A DNA stretch of 64,000 nt from Polaromonas sp. (GCF_030680935.1 NZ_JAUXUP010000002.1:1-64000); one strand, 5' to 3'; numbered from the stretch's first letter, positions 27,623 to 36,360 are shown. The notes: a model not told the origin generated them from the sequence alone. A program made the numbers and translations.

Positions 27623-28192
27623 TCAGACGAACTGTGCATTCTCTTCAGCCAGCGCAACTGCCTTGGCCATCACGGCGGCAATCTGCCAGACCATGCCGGC
27701 AAACAGCAGCGTCAGCAACTCATTGCTGCCCAGGCCCATGGCCAGCGCGCGCTGGCCTGCCGGTGCGCCCAACGTCAGCAGCACACTGATGGCCATGGCC
27801 ACAAAAAAGCCCGCCACCACCGAGGCAAAAACCCCTGCGGCGAAACCACGCAGATAACGCACATTGCGCAGGCTGAAATACTCGCTTTGGGAGAAGCCCG
27901 AAAAGCAGCGCATGGCGCAGACCAGTCCGTAGGAGGCGCAAAACACCGGCACCATGCCCAGCGCCACTGCCAGAACGCGCTGCCACAACTCCACTTCCAG
28001 CACGGCCACCTGCAGCGTCGACAGGCTGACGCCAGATCGCAGCAGCAAACCCTCGGTCGGAGTGGTCACCAGCTGGTAGAACACTGCCAGCGGCAAGGCC
28101 ACAGCCAGCAGGGCACAAACCCACGCAAAAGCACTGTTCAGGCGTTGCACATCAGGGCGTGTCAGGGTGCTGGCTGCGAATGCGTTTTTCAT
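27623..28192 (-). CDS. DUF2975 membrane protein
   Basis: A 189-aa protein with four hydrophobic segments (AWVCALLAVALPLAVFYQL first, LLTLLFAGMVWQIAAVMA last) and FSGFSQSEYFSLRNVRYLRG in a loop, a DUF2975 mark. The start at 28192 is the ATG just before the first helix region; longer reading frames upstream lack support. It is the first gene of a two-gene unit with the XRE regulator. Function is unknown. Confidence 0.85.
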   Translation of the reverse strand: MKNAFAASTLTRPDVQRLNSAFAWVCALLAVALPLAVFYQLVTTPTEGLLLRSGVSLSTLQVAVLEVELWQRVLAVALGMVPVFCASYGLVCAMRCFSGFSQSEYFSLRNVRYLRGFAAGVFASVVAGFFVAMAISVLLTLGAPAGQRALAMGLGSNELLTLLFAGMVWQIAAVMAKAVALAEENAQFV

Positions 28193-28229
28193 GGGATGCC
28201 TCGTGGGTCGTGAGGCCTCTATTATGACC

Positions 28230-28261
28230 ATTAATATCTGCAAAACAATAATTAATATCTG
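28230..28261. promoter_or_regulatory. Direct-repeat operator upstream of DUF2975/XRE
   Basis: ATTAATATCTG occurs at 28230-28240 and 28251-28261, 21 bp apart, which is two helical turns. A minus-strand promoter (TTGTTT, 16 bp, CATAAT at 28221-28226) overlaps it. This fits autoregulation by the XRE protein. Confidence 0.55.
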
Positions 28262-28377
28262 TTTTACATGTATTTTTGTCAAATAGAACCAGGCGCGCAT
28301 GGGCCGCAAAGTCTGGTAAGGTTCCGTACATCCCGATGCTTTGCGCCCCGCTTGCCTACCGACCATCGAGCACCACG

Positions 28378-29283
28378 ATGAACTCACCCGCCTCCGACAA
28401 AACCCCTGCCCTGCAAGGCATCCGTGTTCTGAGCCTGGCACTCAACCTGCCCGGCCCTGCCGCGCTGATGCGTTGCCGCCAGATGGGCGCAAGCTGCATC
28501 AAGCTTGAGCCGCCGTCCGGCGACCCCATGGGGCTGTACAACCCACCGGCCTACGCCCAACTGCATGAAGGCGTGAAGGTGCTGACGGCTGATCTGAAAA
28601 CCGAAGCCGGGCAAAAGCTGCTGCACCGCGAACTTGAAAAAACCGACGTACTGCTCACCTCGTTTCGTCCCTCGGCCATCGACAAGCTTGGTCTGAGCTG
28701 GAAAAAAATCCACACGCTGTACCCTGCACTGTCTCATGTCGCCATAGTGGGCGCTCCCGGCGCACGCGCCGAGGAACCCGGCCACGACCTGACCTATCTG
28801 GCTGAAAACGACCTGGTACCCGGCCTGGAGTTGCCGGCCACGCTGTATGCCGACATGAGTGGTTCGTTGATGGCCAGTGAAGCGGTGCTGCAAGCCGCGC
28901 TACGCCGGCAGGAGCCCTACGCCGGCTCGGGCGATCCACATCCCCAGGGCGCCTACAGGGAGGTGGCGCTGTCCGACGCTGCGGCTTACCTGGCGCTGCC
29001 GCGCCAATGGGGCCTGACCCAGCCCGGCGGCTCCGTCGGTGGAGCGCATGCCGGCTATCGCATCTACCCCTGCCAGGACGGGCGCGTGGCCGTGGCTGCA
29101 CTGGAGCCGCATTTTGCAGCCGCCCTGTGTGCCGCAGCCGGTGTGGCGGTGGCTGACATGAAGGCCATGTTTGCCCCGACCACGTACCAGGCCATCGCCG
29201 CGTTTTTGCGCACACAGACGCGCGCGCAGCTCGACACGCTGGCGCTGGAGAAAGACATTCCGCTGCACACGCTATCAAACTAA
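28378..29283 (+). CDS. Family III CoA transferase (CaiB/BaiF), short form
   Basis: A 301-aa protein with the N-terminal CaiB/BaiF fold: GIRVLSLALNLPGPAALMRC, MGASCIKLEPPSGDPMG, LKTEAGQKLL. The catalytic Asp of this family is in GHDLTYLAEND. Full-length members are usually 360-400 aa, so this is short at the C-terminus. The stop codon is supplied by a 56-bp repeat (copy 6), read in a phase that meets TAA TAG, so the gene may have been cut by the repeat. The ATG at 28378 is chosen as the last start before the domain. Confidence 0.82.
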   Translation: MNSPASDKTPALQGIRVLSLALNLPGPAALMRCRQMGASCIKLEPPSGDPMGLYNPPAYAQLHEGVKVLTADLKTEAGQKLLHRELEKTDVLLTSFRPSAIDKLGLSWKKIHTLYPALSHVAIVGAPGARAEEPGHDLTYLAENDLVPGLELPATLYADMSGSLMASEAVLQAALRRQEPYAGSGDPHPQGAYREVALSDAAAYLALPRQWGLTQPGGSVGGAHAGYRIYPCQDGRVAVAALEPHFAAALCAAAGVAVADMKAMFAPTTYQAIAAFLRTQTRAQLDTLALEKDIPLHTLSN

Positions 29284-29326
29284 TAGCTGGTGGCGCAGGA
29301 AGGGAAAGGGCTACAGGCCAATTTGG
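29271..29326 (+). repeat. 56-bp dispersed repeat, copy 6 (supplies a stop codon)
   Basis: GCTATCAAACTAATAGCTG, GTGGCGCAGG, GGAAAGGGCTACAGG and CCAATTTGG. The host CoA transferase enters it one base out of the usual phase and stops at TAA (29281-29283). Confidence 0.8.
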
Positions 29327-29430
29327 CCTGAACTTTTCAGGAGCGCGGCTTTTTTCCGATGGCGGTGTCCGCCCGCCTTCCAGGCCGTAGAACCAGGGCG
29401 CAGCACCGATTCAAACTGCGCAGCGTGCAG

Positions 29431-31677
29431 TCAGTCCGCTGCCTCGTCCTTGCGCCCCAACACACCCTCTATCGTGGCCACCAGCTCATCCGGGTCCACC
29501 GGCTTGACCAGATGGGCATTAAAACCCGCCAGCGCTGCGGCTTCCTTGTCACGCACCTGGCCATAACCTGTCAGGGCGATCAAGGGGATGGTGCAGGTGA
29601 GAGGATCGGCGCGCAAGCCTCGCGCAACCTCGTACCCGTCCATGTCCGGCAGCCCGATATCCATCAGCACCAGATCGGGTTGCACGGCGCGAACCGCAGA
29701 CAATGTGCTGGCGCCGTCGGTCACCTCGGTCACGTCGTAGTCGAGCATGCGCAGCAGCTCGGCCAGTGTGGCGCGTGCGTCAACGTTGTCCTCGACATAG
29801 ACGATTTTTCGACCGGCGGGCACGCGCGACGCCGCTGTGGGATTTTCGGCCTGCCTTGCCGGCTCTGCCTGCGGTACGGGAGCGGCCGCAAGGTCAGGCA
29901 ACCAGAATGAAAAGGTACTGCCCTGCCCCAGACCGTCACTCAGGGCCCGCACCTGGCCGCCATGCAGTTCGACCAGTTGCCGCACCAGCGCCAGGCCAAT
30001 ACCCATGCCGCTTTGCAGGCGGTTGCCCGGGGCCGGCCCCTGGAAAAAGGGCTCAAAAACCCGGTGCAGAAGATCGGACTGGATGCCTGTTCCGGCATCG
30101 CGGACGCTCACCACGGCGGCACCCGACTCCTCAGCCACAGCCACCACAATCCTGCCGCCGGCAGGCGAAAACTTCAGTGCGTTGGTCACCAGGTTGTTGA
30201 CGATCTGCTCAACCCTCGCCCTGTCGGCGTTGACCCACACCGGCGCACTGCGGATGTCAATGACATACCCCTGCGCCCGATCCGTGGTGCGCAGCGCCTC
30301 TGCACAATGGGCCACACACTCGGCCAGGTCGAAGGGGCGCCTTTCGAGCATGATCTTGCCCGCCATCAGACGGCTCACGTCCAGCAAGTCGTCGACGATA
30401 TGTGTCAGGTGTTTGCTCTGCCGGTTGATGATGCCCAGGTAGCGGTCCGTGCGTTCTTTGTCGGGGCCTGCGGTCTCCAGCAAAGCGGTGGCTCCCGAAA
30501 TGGCGGCCAACGGGTTTCTTAACTCATGGCCCAGCAGGGCCAGAAACTGGTCCTTGGCCTGGTTCTGCGCCTGGGCTGTCTCGCGCGCCAGGGTCTCGTT
30601 TTGCAACAAACGCTCACGCTCGGACTCGGCCGCCAGGCGTGAACTGCGCTCGGCCTGGAGCAAAGCACCCGCGTTCACCAGCGCGCCATTGAGCTCCCTC
30701 AGCTCGGCAACCGGCGTGCGGCTGGGCCGGGGGCTTTCACCCCGCCCCAGCGCCGCAGCCGCTGCGCGCGCACTGTCAATGGCTGCAATAAACCGGCGAC
30801 CGAACAGCACCACAGCCGCTATGGCAGTCAGCAGCGCAAAGCCGACGCCCAGCAGAGACAGGTAGACCGCATTGGCCGCTGCCTCTTCAACCAGCGCGAC
30901 CGGCGCGGCTACCGCAATGGCCCACCCCGTCAACGACGAGTGCATGAAGGCGTCGTAAGACTCGATGCCCTCGTGCGTTGAATGTCGGATCAGGCCATCG
31001 GGCGAAGCTGCTGCGGCAGCCACCAGCTCCGGCCTGGCCAGTTTGCCCAAAAACTCATCCCGGCGATGGCTGCGCGAGATGAATTTACCGTCGCGGTCAA
31101 ACACGGCAACAATCCAGGCGGGCGGCAAATCGACATTGAGCGCCGCTTTTCTCCAGTGATCCACCGAAAATGCCTGCGCCACCACAAACGATTTACCCCC
31201 AGCTGCAACGGCCGGCACATAAATCATGGTGACATGTTTCCCGGAAAGCGGCTCCATAAAAAGATCGGTGACCAGCGGTTTTTGGCTGGCAATGACCTGC
31301 TTTACCTGCGCCGCTGCAGAGGGCGGTCGCGCGGGACTTCCAGACGGCAGCTGGGTATTGACAAGCTCTGCGCCCGTCTGATCGAACAACAGCGTCCAGA
31401 CATCGGGCTTCTGGTCCAGAGCGGCCGCCTGCTTGTAAAACTTCTCAAAATCCCGGTCGTTCAGATTTTCAGAGTTTCCCAATGTCTTGAGCGCCGACAA
31501 CGACCCCTGCACATCGCGATCCACCGTCAGTGCAGTGGCCCGCACCGTCTCGCGCAAGCCGCGCAAGCTTGCTTCGCGCGCGTCCCCGCGGATTTTTTCT
31601 ATGGCAAAACTCGATGCCAGCAGCACCGGGGCAAGCACGGCCACCGTCATGAGCACAAGCTGAGTACGAATTCGCAT
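29431..31677 (-). CDS. Hybrid sensor histidine kinase/response regulator
   Basis: A 748-aa protein. A membrane helix at the N-terminus (LVLMTVAVLAPVLLASSFAI) precedes a cache-like periplasmic sensor, and a second helix follows at about 285-310 (NAVYLSLLGVGFALLTAIAA). The HisKA box is LLGHELRNPLAAISG, the ATPase boxes are NNLVTNALKFSPAGG and GMGIGLALVRQLVELHGG, and the C-terminal receiver has IVYVEDNVD and phospho-acceptor Asp in VLMDIGLPDMDG. The ATG at 31677 is chosen as the first before the helix. No partner regulator is adjacent. Confidence 0.92.
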   Translation of the reverse strand: MRIRTQLVLMTVAVLAPVLLASSFAIEKIRGDAREASLRGLRETVRATALTVDRDVQGSLSALKTLGNSENLNDRDFEKFYKQAAALDQKPDVWTLLFDQTGAELVNTQLPSGSPARPPSAAAQVKQVIASQKPLVTDLFMEPLSGKHVTMIYVPAVAAGGKSFVVAQAFSVDHWRKAALNVDLPPAWIVAVFDRDGKFISRSHRRDEFLGKLARPELVAAAAASPDGLIRHSTHEGIESYDAFMHSSLTGWAIAVAAPVALVEEAAANAVYLSLLGVGFALLTAIAAVVLFGRRFIAAIDSARAAAAALGRGESPRPSRTPVAELRELNGALVNAGALLQAERSSRLAAESERERLLQNETLARETAQAQNQAKDQFLALLGHELRNPLAAISGATALLETAGPDKERTDRYLGIINRQSKHLTHIVDDLLDVSRLMAGKIMLERRPFDLAECVAHCAEALRTTDRAQGYVIDIRSAPVWVNADRARVEQIVNNLVTNALKFSPAGGRIVVAVAEESGAAVVSVRDAGTGIQSDLLHRVFEPFFQGPAPGNRLQSGMGIGLALVRQLVELHGGQVRALSDGLGQGSTFSFWLPDLAAAPVPQAEPARQAENPTAASRVPAGRKIVYVEDNVDARATLAELLRMLDYDVTEVTDGASTLSAVRAVQPDLVLMDIGLPDMDGYEVARGLRADPLTCTIPLIALTGYGQVRDKEAAALAGFNAHLVKPVDPDELVATIEGVLGRKDEAAD

Positions 31678-31892
31678 GCGGCTATTTTTACATGGCCTTT
31701 TTTTAAACCCGTCAACCCGGTCAACCAAGGTGGCGCCCGTGCGACCGGCATCGTCCTGCACCGGATACAAAACCAAACTGCCGGGGCCTGCTCACACCAT
31801 GGATGCAAGGCGTTGCGGGGAAAGTTTTCGGGCCTGGCTAACAGGCGGGTTGCTGGCACTGGGTGTGTCGCTCGTGTGGCCAGGTTTATAGA

Positions 31893-31949
31893 GACAAATC
31901 GGCCTGAAGCCCTTATTCCACGTGCACAAACAGCTATGAAGAAGATAGC
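31893..31949 (-). repeat. 56-bp dispersed repeat, copy 7 (intergenic)
   Basis: On the minus strand: GCTATCTTCTTCATAGCTG, TTTGTGCACG, AATAAGGGCTTCAGG and CCGATTTGTC. It lies between the hybrid kinase and amidase genes. Confidence 0.8.
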
Positions 31950-31967
31950 AAATCAGGCCAGACCAGA

Positions 31968-33500
31968 TCAGGGTGCAGGGTTGGCGCGCGCCGCCGGCAA
32001 ACGCCCCAACACCTTTTCAAGCGCCAGGCCAATGGCGATCAGTCGCCGGTCACTACCGGCCGGCCCGTCCAGCTCCAGCCCGACCGGCATACGGCTGCTG
32101 GCGCCCAGGCCCATGGGCAACTGCAGGCCGGGGATACCGGCGTTGCTGCCGGGGTCGGTGTTCTGGATGAACAGGCCGAAGTTCGCCAGGCTGCTGGTCT
32201 CGGGGGTCGCCGGCAGCGCGGTGCGCGGCACGGTGGGAAACACCAGCGCGTCCAGCCGCTGGCCGGCGAAGGTGTCGGCATACAGCCTGACCAGCGCGGG
32301 CCGATGCACGGCCATTGCGGCCTGGTAAATCGGCGCGGCGTCGACCAGGCCGTTCGGGCCGGGCAGCTTGCGCGGGATCACCAACGCGTCGTAGGTGCCC
32401 TTCACATCCGGGCTGGCAATGCTTGCTGCCATCTGGTTGATGCTGATACCGGTGTTGTACCGGGCCAGGTAGGCCACCATGTCGTCGTAGGCTTCGTACA
32501 GCGCCACCGGAAAACCCACCTTGCCGTTGAGATCGACCAGCTGGGGCATGGCGACGTCGACCACGGTGACACCGGCCGCCTTCAGCCGGGCCAGCGACGC
32601 ATCCCAGGCGCCGCGCGTGTCGCTGTCCAGATTGGCCAGGAAGCCGGGTACCACGCCAAGGCGCACCGCTTTGAGGTCCGCAGGCAGCAGTGCGGGCGCG
32701 CCGGTGACCACGCGGTCCAGCAACTCCACGTCGGTCATGGCCACGGCCATCGGGCCGGCCGTGTCGCGCGTGTGCGAAATCGGGGCGATGCCGGCCTGCG
32801 GGTAACGTCCCATGCTGGGCCGCAGCGCGGCACAGCCGTTCAGTGCGCAGGGGATACGCAGCGAGCCGCCGGTGTCGGTGCCTAACCCGGCGGGTGCGAT
32901 GCGCGCACCCAGCGCGGCCGCGCTGCCAGCCGACGAGCCGCCGGCCATCTTGCTGGCGTCATAGGCGTTGCGCACGCCGGGCTGGGGGCCGGTGTTGAAG
33001 GCCGGGTTGTAGCCCGAGATGCCAAAGGCCAGCTCGTGCAGGTTGGTCTTGCCGAGCACGATGGCGCCGGCATCGCGCAGTTTCTGCAGCACCGGTGCGT
33101 CGGCGGTGGGTACAAAGTTTTTCAGCGCCGGTGTGCCGGCCGTGGCGGGAAGGCCCCGGGCGTGGATGTTGTCCTTGACGACGATGGGCACACCCTCCAG
33201 CGGCAGGCAGGCGCGACCCTGGGCACGGCGCTGGTCGGCCGCTCGTGCGGCCTGCAGGGCGCCGACTTCGTCCAGCGTGACAAAGGCGTTCAGCTCGGGC
33301 CTGGCCTTGGCGCGCAGCAGGTAGGCCTGCACCAGCGCTTCGCTGGTCAGCGCGCCGCTGCAGATGCGGGCCGCGGCGTCGGTGGCGGTAAGCGTGTCGA
33401 TGTCTGGCGCGCTGCGCAGGCCGCCCGGGCCGCTACAGGCTGAAAGTGCGGCGGCGGTAGCCAGGACGCCGCAGGTATGTAGAAGGGGAAAGCGGGACAT
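31968..33500 (-). CDS. Amidase-signature family lipoprotein
   Basis: A 510-aa amidase. The N-terminus has a lipoprotein signal (CGVLATAAALSACSG, lipobox LSAC), so it should sit in the periplasm or outer membrane. The Ser-cisSer-Lys triad is visible: Lys in IVVKDNIHARGLPAT, the two Ser in AGGSSAGSAAALGARI and LGTDTGGSLRIP. The ATG at 33500 is chosen because it starts the signal. The natural substrate is unknown; relatives hydrolyse aliphatic or aryl amides. A LuxR-type gene diverges from it. Confidence 0.92.
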   Translation of the reverse strand: MSRFPLLHTCGVLATAAALSACSGPGGLRSAPDIDTLTATDAAARICSGALTSEALVQAYLLRAKARPELNAFVTLDEVGALQAARAADQRRAQGRACLPLEGVPIVVKDNIHARGLPATAGTPALKNFVPTADAPVLQKLRDAGAIVLGKTNLHELAFGISGYNPAFNTGPQPGVRNAYDASKMAGGSSAGSAAALGARIAPAGLGTDTGGSLRIPCALNGCAALRPSMGRYPQAGIAPISHTRDTAGPMAVAMTDVELLDRVVTGAPALLPADLKAVRLGVVPGFLANLDSDTRGAWDASLARLKAAGVTVVDVAMPQLVDLNGKVGFPVALYEAYDDMVAYLARYNTGISINQMAASIASPDVKGTYDALVIPRKLPGPNGLVDAAPIYQAAMAVHRPALVRLYADTFAGQRLDALVFPTVPRTALPATPETSSLANFGLFIQNTDPGSNAGIPGLQLPMGLGASSRMPVGLELDGPAGSDRRLIAIGLALEKVLGRLPAARANPAP

Positions 33501-33661
33501 GGTCACTCCTGGGTTGTGGTGTTCGCCGCAAATCATCGCGCCTGCCGCCCCGGTTGTCTGTCATCGAATTCAATGACACGGCAGATTGACCGGCAACGGT
33601 GTTGGCGCTAGGCTTGCCACAACAACCACGCCCCCTGTCTGCTCTTTCATAGAGGCCTGCC

Positions 33662-34399
33662 ATGTTCCTGTCCGGCACCGAGCAACGCGCTTTGGCCACC
33701 TGCTTTTCGCTGCTGGCCGAAGACCTGAACGAGCGCGAGATCCGCGAGCGCATGGGCCAGGCCACGCTGGCGCTGTTTCGCGCCGACCACTTTGCCTCCT
33801 ACATCTGGAGCGCACCCTCGGGCTGCTTCGCGCTTCCGGTGTCCATCAACATGGACCCGGCCAACCTGCAGCGTTACGAGGCCTGGTACCAGTACCGCGA
33901 CCCGATCACCTTTGCCCTGCAGTCACGCCGCCACGCCACCCTGGTCAGCGAGGTGATGCCACGCCGGGACTTTCTGAAAACCGAGTTTTTCAACGACTTC
34001 CTGGCGCGCGACGGCCTGCACTGGGGCATCAACCTGCATGCCTTCGACGGCGACGAGGCGCTGGGCGACCTGCGCATCTGGCGCGGCCGCAGCGGCCAGG
34101 AGTTCACGGCCCATGACAAGCAGTTGCTGGACATGCTGGAGCCGGCCTTTGTGGCCGCGCTGCGGCGCGCGCGCCGCGCACTCCCCCCAGAAAGTACAAG
34201 CACCCTGCCACTGGCGGTATTGAGCAGGCGCGAAATGGAAGTGGCACGCTGCGTGTGCCGCGGCCTGACCGACAAGGAAATAGCGCGCGAACTGGCCATC
34301 GCGCTGCCCAGCGTGCGCACCTATCTGCAGCGCCTGTTCGACAAACTCGGTGTGCACCGGCGCGCCGGGCTGGCGCAGCTGGCGGACCGGCTGCACTGA
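33662..34399 (+). CDS. LuxR-family transcriptional regulator
   Basis: A 245-aa protein with a C-terminal LuxR helix-turn-helix (LSRREMEVARCVCRGLTDKE, then LAIALPSVRTYLQRLFDKLG). The N-terminal half resembles a GAF-like ligand fold rather than a clear acyl-homoserine-lactone domain; no receiver Asp is seen. It is divergent from the amidase gene, so it may regulate it. No luxI-like gene is present. Confidence 0.85.
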   Translation: MFLSGTEQRALATCFSLLAEDLNEREIRERMGQATLALFRADHFASYIWSAPSGCFALPVSINMDPANLQRYEAWYQYRDPITFALQSRRHATLVSEVMPRRDFLKTEFFNDFLARDGLHWGINLHAFDGDEALGDLRIWRGRSGQEFTAHDKQLLDMLEPAFVAALRRARRALPPESTSTLPLAVLSRREMEVARCVCRGLTDKEIARELAIALPSVRTYLQRLFDKLGVHRRAGLAQLADRLH

Positions 34400-34419
34400 G
34401 CCGCGTTCGTCGCGGGTTT

Positions 34420-34476
34420 GCTCCTGAATAGATAGCTGGCTGCGCCGCTGTATCAGGGGCTGACTGCCAATTTGTC
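34420..34476 (+). repeat. 56-bp dispersed repeat, copy 8 (3' end of membrane gene)
   Basis: GCTCCTGAATAGATAGCTG, GCTGCGCC, ATCAGGGGCTGACTG and CCAATTTGTC. The minus-strand membrane protein gene enters it antisense and stops at 34453-34455 inside it. Confidence 0.7.
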
Positions 34477-35298
34477 TTGTGATAGCGGCCGACCCTGCCA
34501 TTCAAACACCCGCCGCGCCACACCGTACATGGCCCACAGCAGCAGCAAGGGAAGCACCAGCGTCTGAAGCATGAAAACGGCAATCAGCTTGATGATGTGC
34601 TCGGTGGCTTGTTCCGCCGCCTGCTTGAGATCGTCGAAGTTCTTTTTGACATCGGCGTTTTTGGCGACCCAGCCCTTGAGCTTGTCAATCAGGCCGGCGT
34701 TGTCCGGCGCGATCGGCATGTTGGGGCCAAGCTGCTGCACCTGACCTGATGCGCTGCCTATCAGTTGTTGACTGGACTGATAGTCGGCCGCCAGAAACTT
34801 CTGCCACAACACGTCGCTGCCCAGCGTGACCACCGGCACCGCAAAGCGCAACATCAGGACAATCACCAGCAAGCGTGACAACCAGGCAGGCGGGCGCAGC
34901 CCGCACCAGCAGCACCAGCCCCAGCCGAGCACCGCGCCGGTCAGTAGCACCGACAGGGGCCAGTAGCCACCCATGCTGATCAATACCTTCTGAATCCCGA
35001 AGACGACGCTGGCTGCCAGCATCAGTTTGGAGAACTGCTCCACCAGATCATTGACCGGGTCCAGCACCTGGCCAGGCGCCAGCGTGACACCAAAACCAAA
35101 GGGCTGGACCAGGGCCTCGGTACCCTGCGCCACCGAGATGGCAGCATTGAGAACCCGTGCACTTGCAAAACTGACCAGCGCCCGCTTCAGCCCGGCATCC
35201 ACCTGCGCCATCGCGGGCGCGTCCATGGGTGCCAGCCACGAACACAGGACCAGGGTACCCATGGCCAGGGCAAGCAGATATCGGCGGGCGGTGTGCAT
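34453..35298 (-). CDS. Hypothetical membrane protein, 281 aa
   Basis: No named family is recognised. A signal peptide (LLALAMGTLVLCSWLAPMDAP) is followed by several hydrophobic segments (PLSVLLTGAVLGWGWCCWC; LSRLLVIVLMLRFAVPVVTL; LIAVFMLQTLVLPLLLLWAM). A helical, charged stretch (KGWVAKNADVKKNFDDLKQA) lies between the last two. The start at 35298 is preferred because AAGGA precedes it. The last residues and the stop come from a 56-bp repeat copy, so the original C-terminus may have differed. Confidence 0.72.
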   Translation of the reverse strand: MHTARRYLLALAMGTLVLCSWLAPMDAPAMAQVDAGLKRALVSFASARVLNAAISVAQGTEALVQPFGFGVTLAPGQVLDPVNDLVEQFSKLMLAASVVFGIQKVLISMGGYWPLSVLLTGAVLGWGWCCWCGLRPPAWLSRLLVIVLMLRFAVPVVTLGSDVLWQKFLAADYQSSQQLIGSASGQVQQLGPNMPIAPDNAGLIDKLKGWVAKNADVKKNFDDLKQAAEQATEHIIKLIAVFMLQTLVLPLLLLWAMYGVARRVFEWQGRPLSQDKLAVSP

Positions 35299-35373
35299 GG
35301 GATGTCCTTCGTCTTGACGGTGCGTGCGGTGTACATGCGTTGCGCTGGCATGGGTCAGCTTGGCGTTTGACAT

Positions 35374-35414
35374 GAGGGGATGCACAAAAGGTGCAGCCTT
35401 TGGTGCATCCCCTC
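35374..35414. repeat. Long hairpin between the membrane-protein and halohydrin dehalogenase genes
   Basis: GAGGGGATGCAC (35374-35385) pairs perfectly with GTGCATCCCCTC (35403-35414), and an inner AAAGG/CCTTT pair extends the stem across one mismatch. No T-run follows on either strand, so it is not a standard terminator. Confidence 0.75.
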
Positions 35415-35440
35415 GATCGAAGGGTCAGGCGTCACTCGTG

Positions 35441-36121
35441 CTACCGCGCAACCCATCCGCCGCACACGGGAAATACCTGACCGACGAAACAATTGGCTGC
35501 CTCGCTGCAAAGATAAGCGGCGAACGTCGCGTCTTCCTTTGCGCTCACCAGGCGACCAAGTGGCACCTCTCGCTTGAGTCTTTCCTGGAAGCGCGGATTG
35601 GCCTGAACTTCGGCGGGAAAGTACGTGGGGTTCTCTACGAAGTTCTGCGCGATTGCATTGACTTGAACGTTGTGTGGCGCCACTTCGATGCCTACGGACT
35701 GGACATAGGCCAGTTGCGCACCGCGTGCTGCGCTGTAGGTAGAAGTGCGCTTTATGCCGCGCAACGCAGAGGCACTACCGATGAGCAGTATCTTTCCAGC
35801 GCGGCGCTCAATCATTTGTGGAAGGGCCGCGCGGAACAACCTTGGCAAAGGATCAACGAGGGCTGCGAACGTGTCGCGCCACTCCGACTCGGACGCCTCG
35901 GTTGCAAGAGACGTTGGAGCGGCGATGGCGAGGTTGGCCACCAATACATCCACCACACCCGCCGCCTTGATCATGGCCTCTGCTGCCCCGGCATCGGTGA
36001 GCGCGTCAGTGTTGGCAATGACCATCGCACCATGTTGCGCAAGGACCTCGCAAAGAACCGGACCCATGAAGGAAGTCGCCTGAGTGACAAGGATGCGCTT
36101 ACCTGAAAGGATCTGATTCAT
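35441..36121 (-). CDS. Halohydrin dehalogenase-like enzyme (SDR-derived)
   Basis: A 226-aa protein that looks like a short-chain dehydrogenase but carries the two diagnostic halohydrin dehalogenase motifs. The NAD-binding glycine motif is replaced by T-x4-F-x-G (TQATSFMG, about residues 13-20). The catalytic set is S-x12-Y-x3-R (Ser in LIGSASAL, Tyr and Arg in TYSAARG), with Arg in place of the SDR Lys. The halide-pocket region NFVENPTYFP closely matches NFFNNPTYFP of HheC, and EVPLGRL also agrees. Such enzymes turn vicinal haloalcohols into epoxides and halide without cofactor. AAGG lies before the ATG. It uses CTT for Leu far more than its neighbours, suggesting transfer. Confidence 0.88.
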   Translation of the reverse strand: MNQILSGKRILVTQATSFMGPVLCEVLAQHGAMVIANTDALTDAGAAEAMIKAAGVVDVLVANLAIAAPTSLATEASESEWRDTFAALVDPLPRLFRAALPQMIERRAGKILLIGSASALRGIKRTSTYSAARGAQLAYVQSVGIEVAPHNVQVNAIAQNFVENPTYFPAEVQANPRFQERLKREVPLGRLVSAKEDATFAAYLCSEAANCFVGQVFPVCGGWVAR

Positions 36122-36218
36122 ACATGAACCTTACAACAGTCAGTTGGGCTTTATCGCGGACATGCAGTTCTTTCAGGCATCTGTTGTTTATGCCACACGA
36201 TTAAATTGAACCCACACA

Positions 36219-36274
36219 CCCCTTGATTTAATAGCTGCTTGCGCAGGTCCAACAAGGGCTGGTGGCCGATTGAC
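36219..36274 (+). repeat. 56-bp dispersed repeat, copy 9 (intergenic)
   Basis: CCTTGATTTAATAGCTGCTT, GCGCAGG, ACAAGGGCTGGTGGCCGATT. It lies upstream of the halohydrin dehalogenase gene and downstream of ygiQ. Confidence 0.8.
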
Positions 36275-36360
36275 CTTGATGTCATGGCGATAAAGACGCC
36301 ATCGGTCACCTCGGGCGCAGAGATTGCCCACCAAGCGCGGGGCTGGCCTGCAATAGCCGT

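Noticed and set aside
33662..34399. Quorum-sensing receptor
   Set aside because: The N-terminal domain lacks clear acyl-homoserine-lactone pocket residues and no synthase gene is present.
35441..36121. Ordinary SDR oxidoreductase call
   Set aside because: No glycine-rich NAD loop and Arg in place of the catalytic Lys; the motifs fit halohydrin dehalogenase better.
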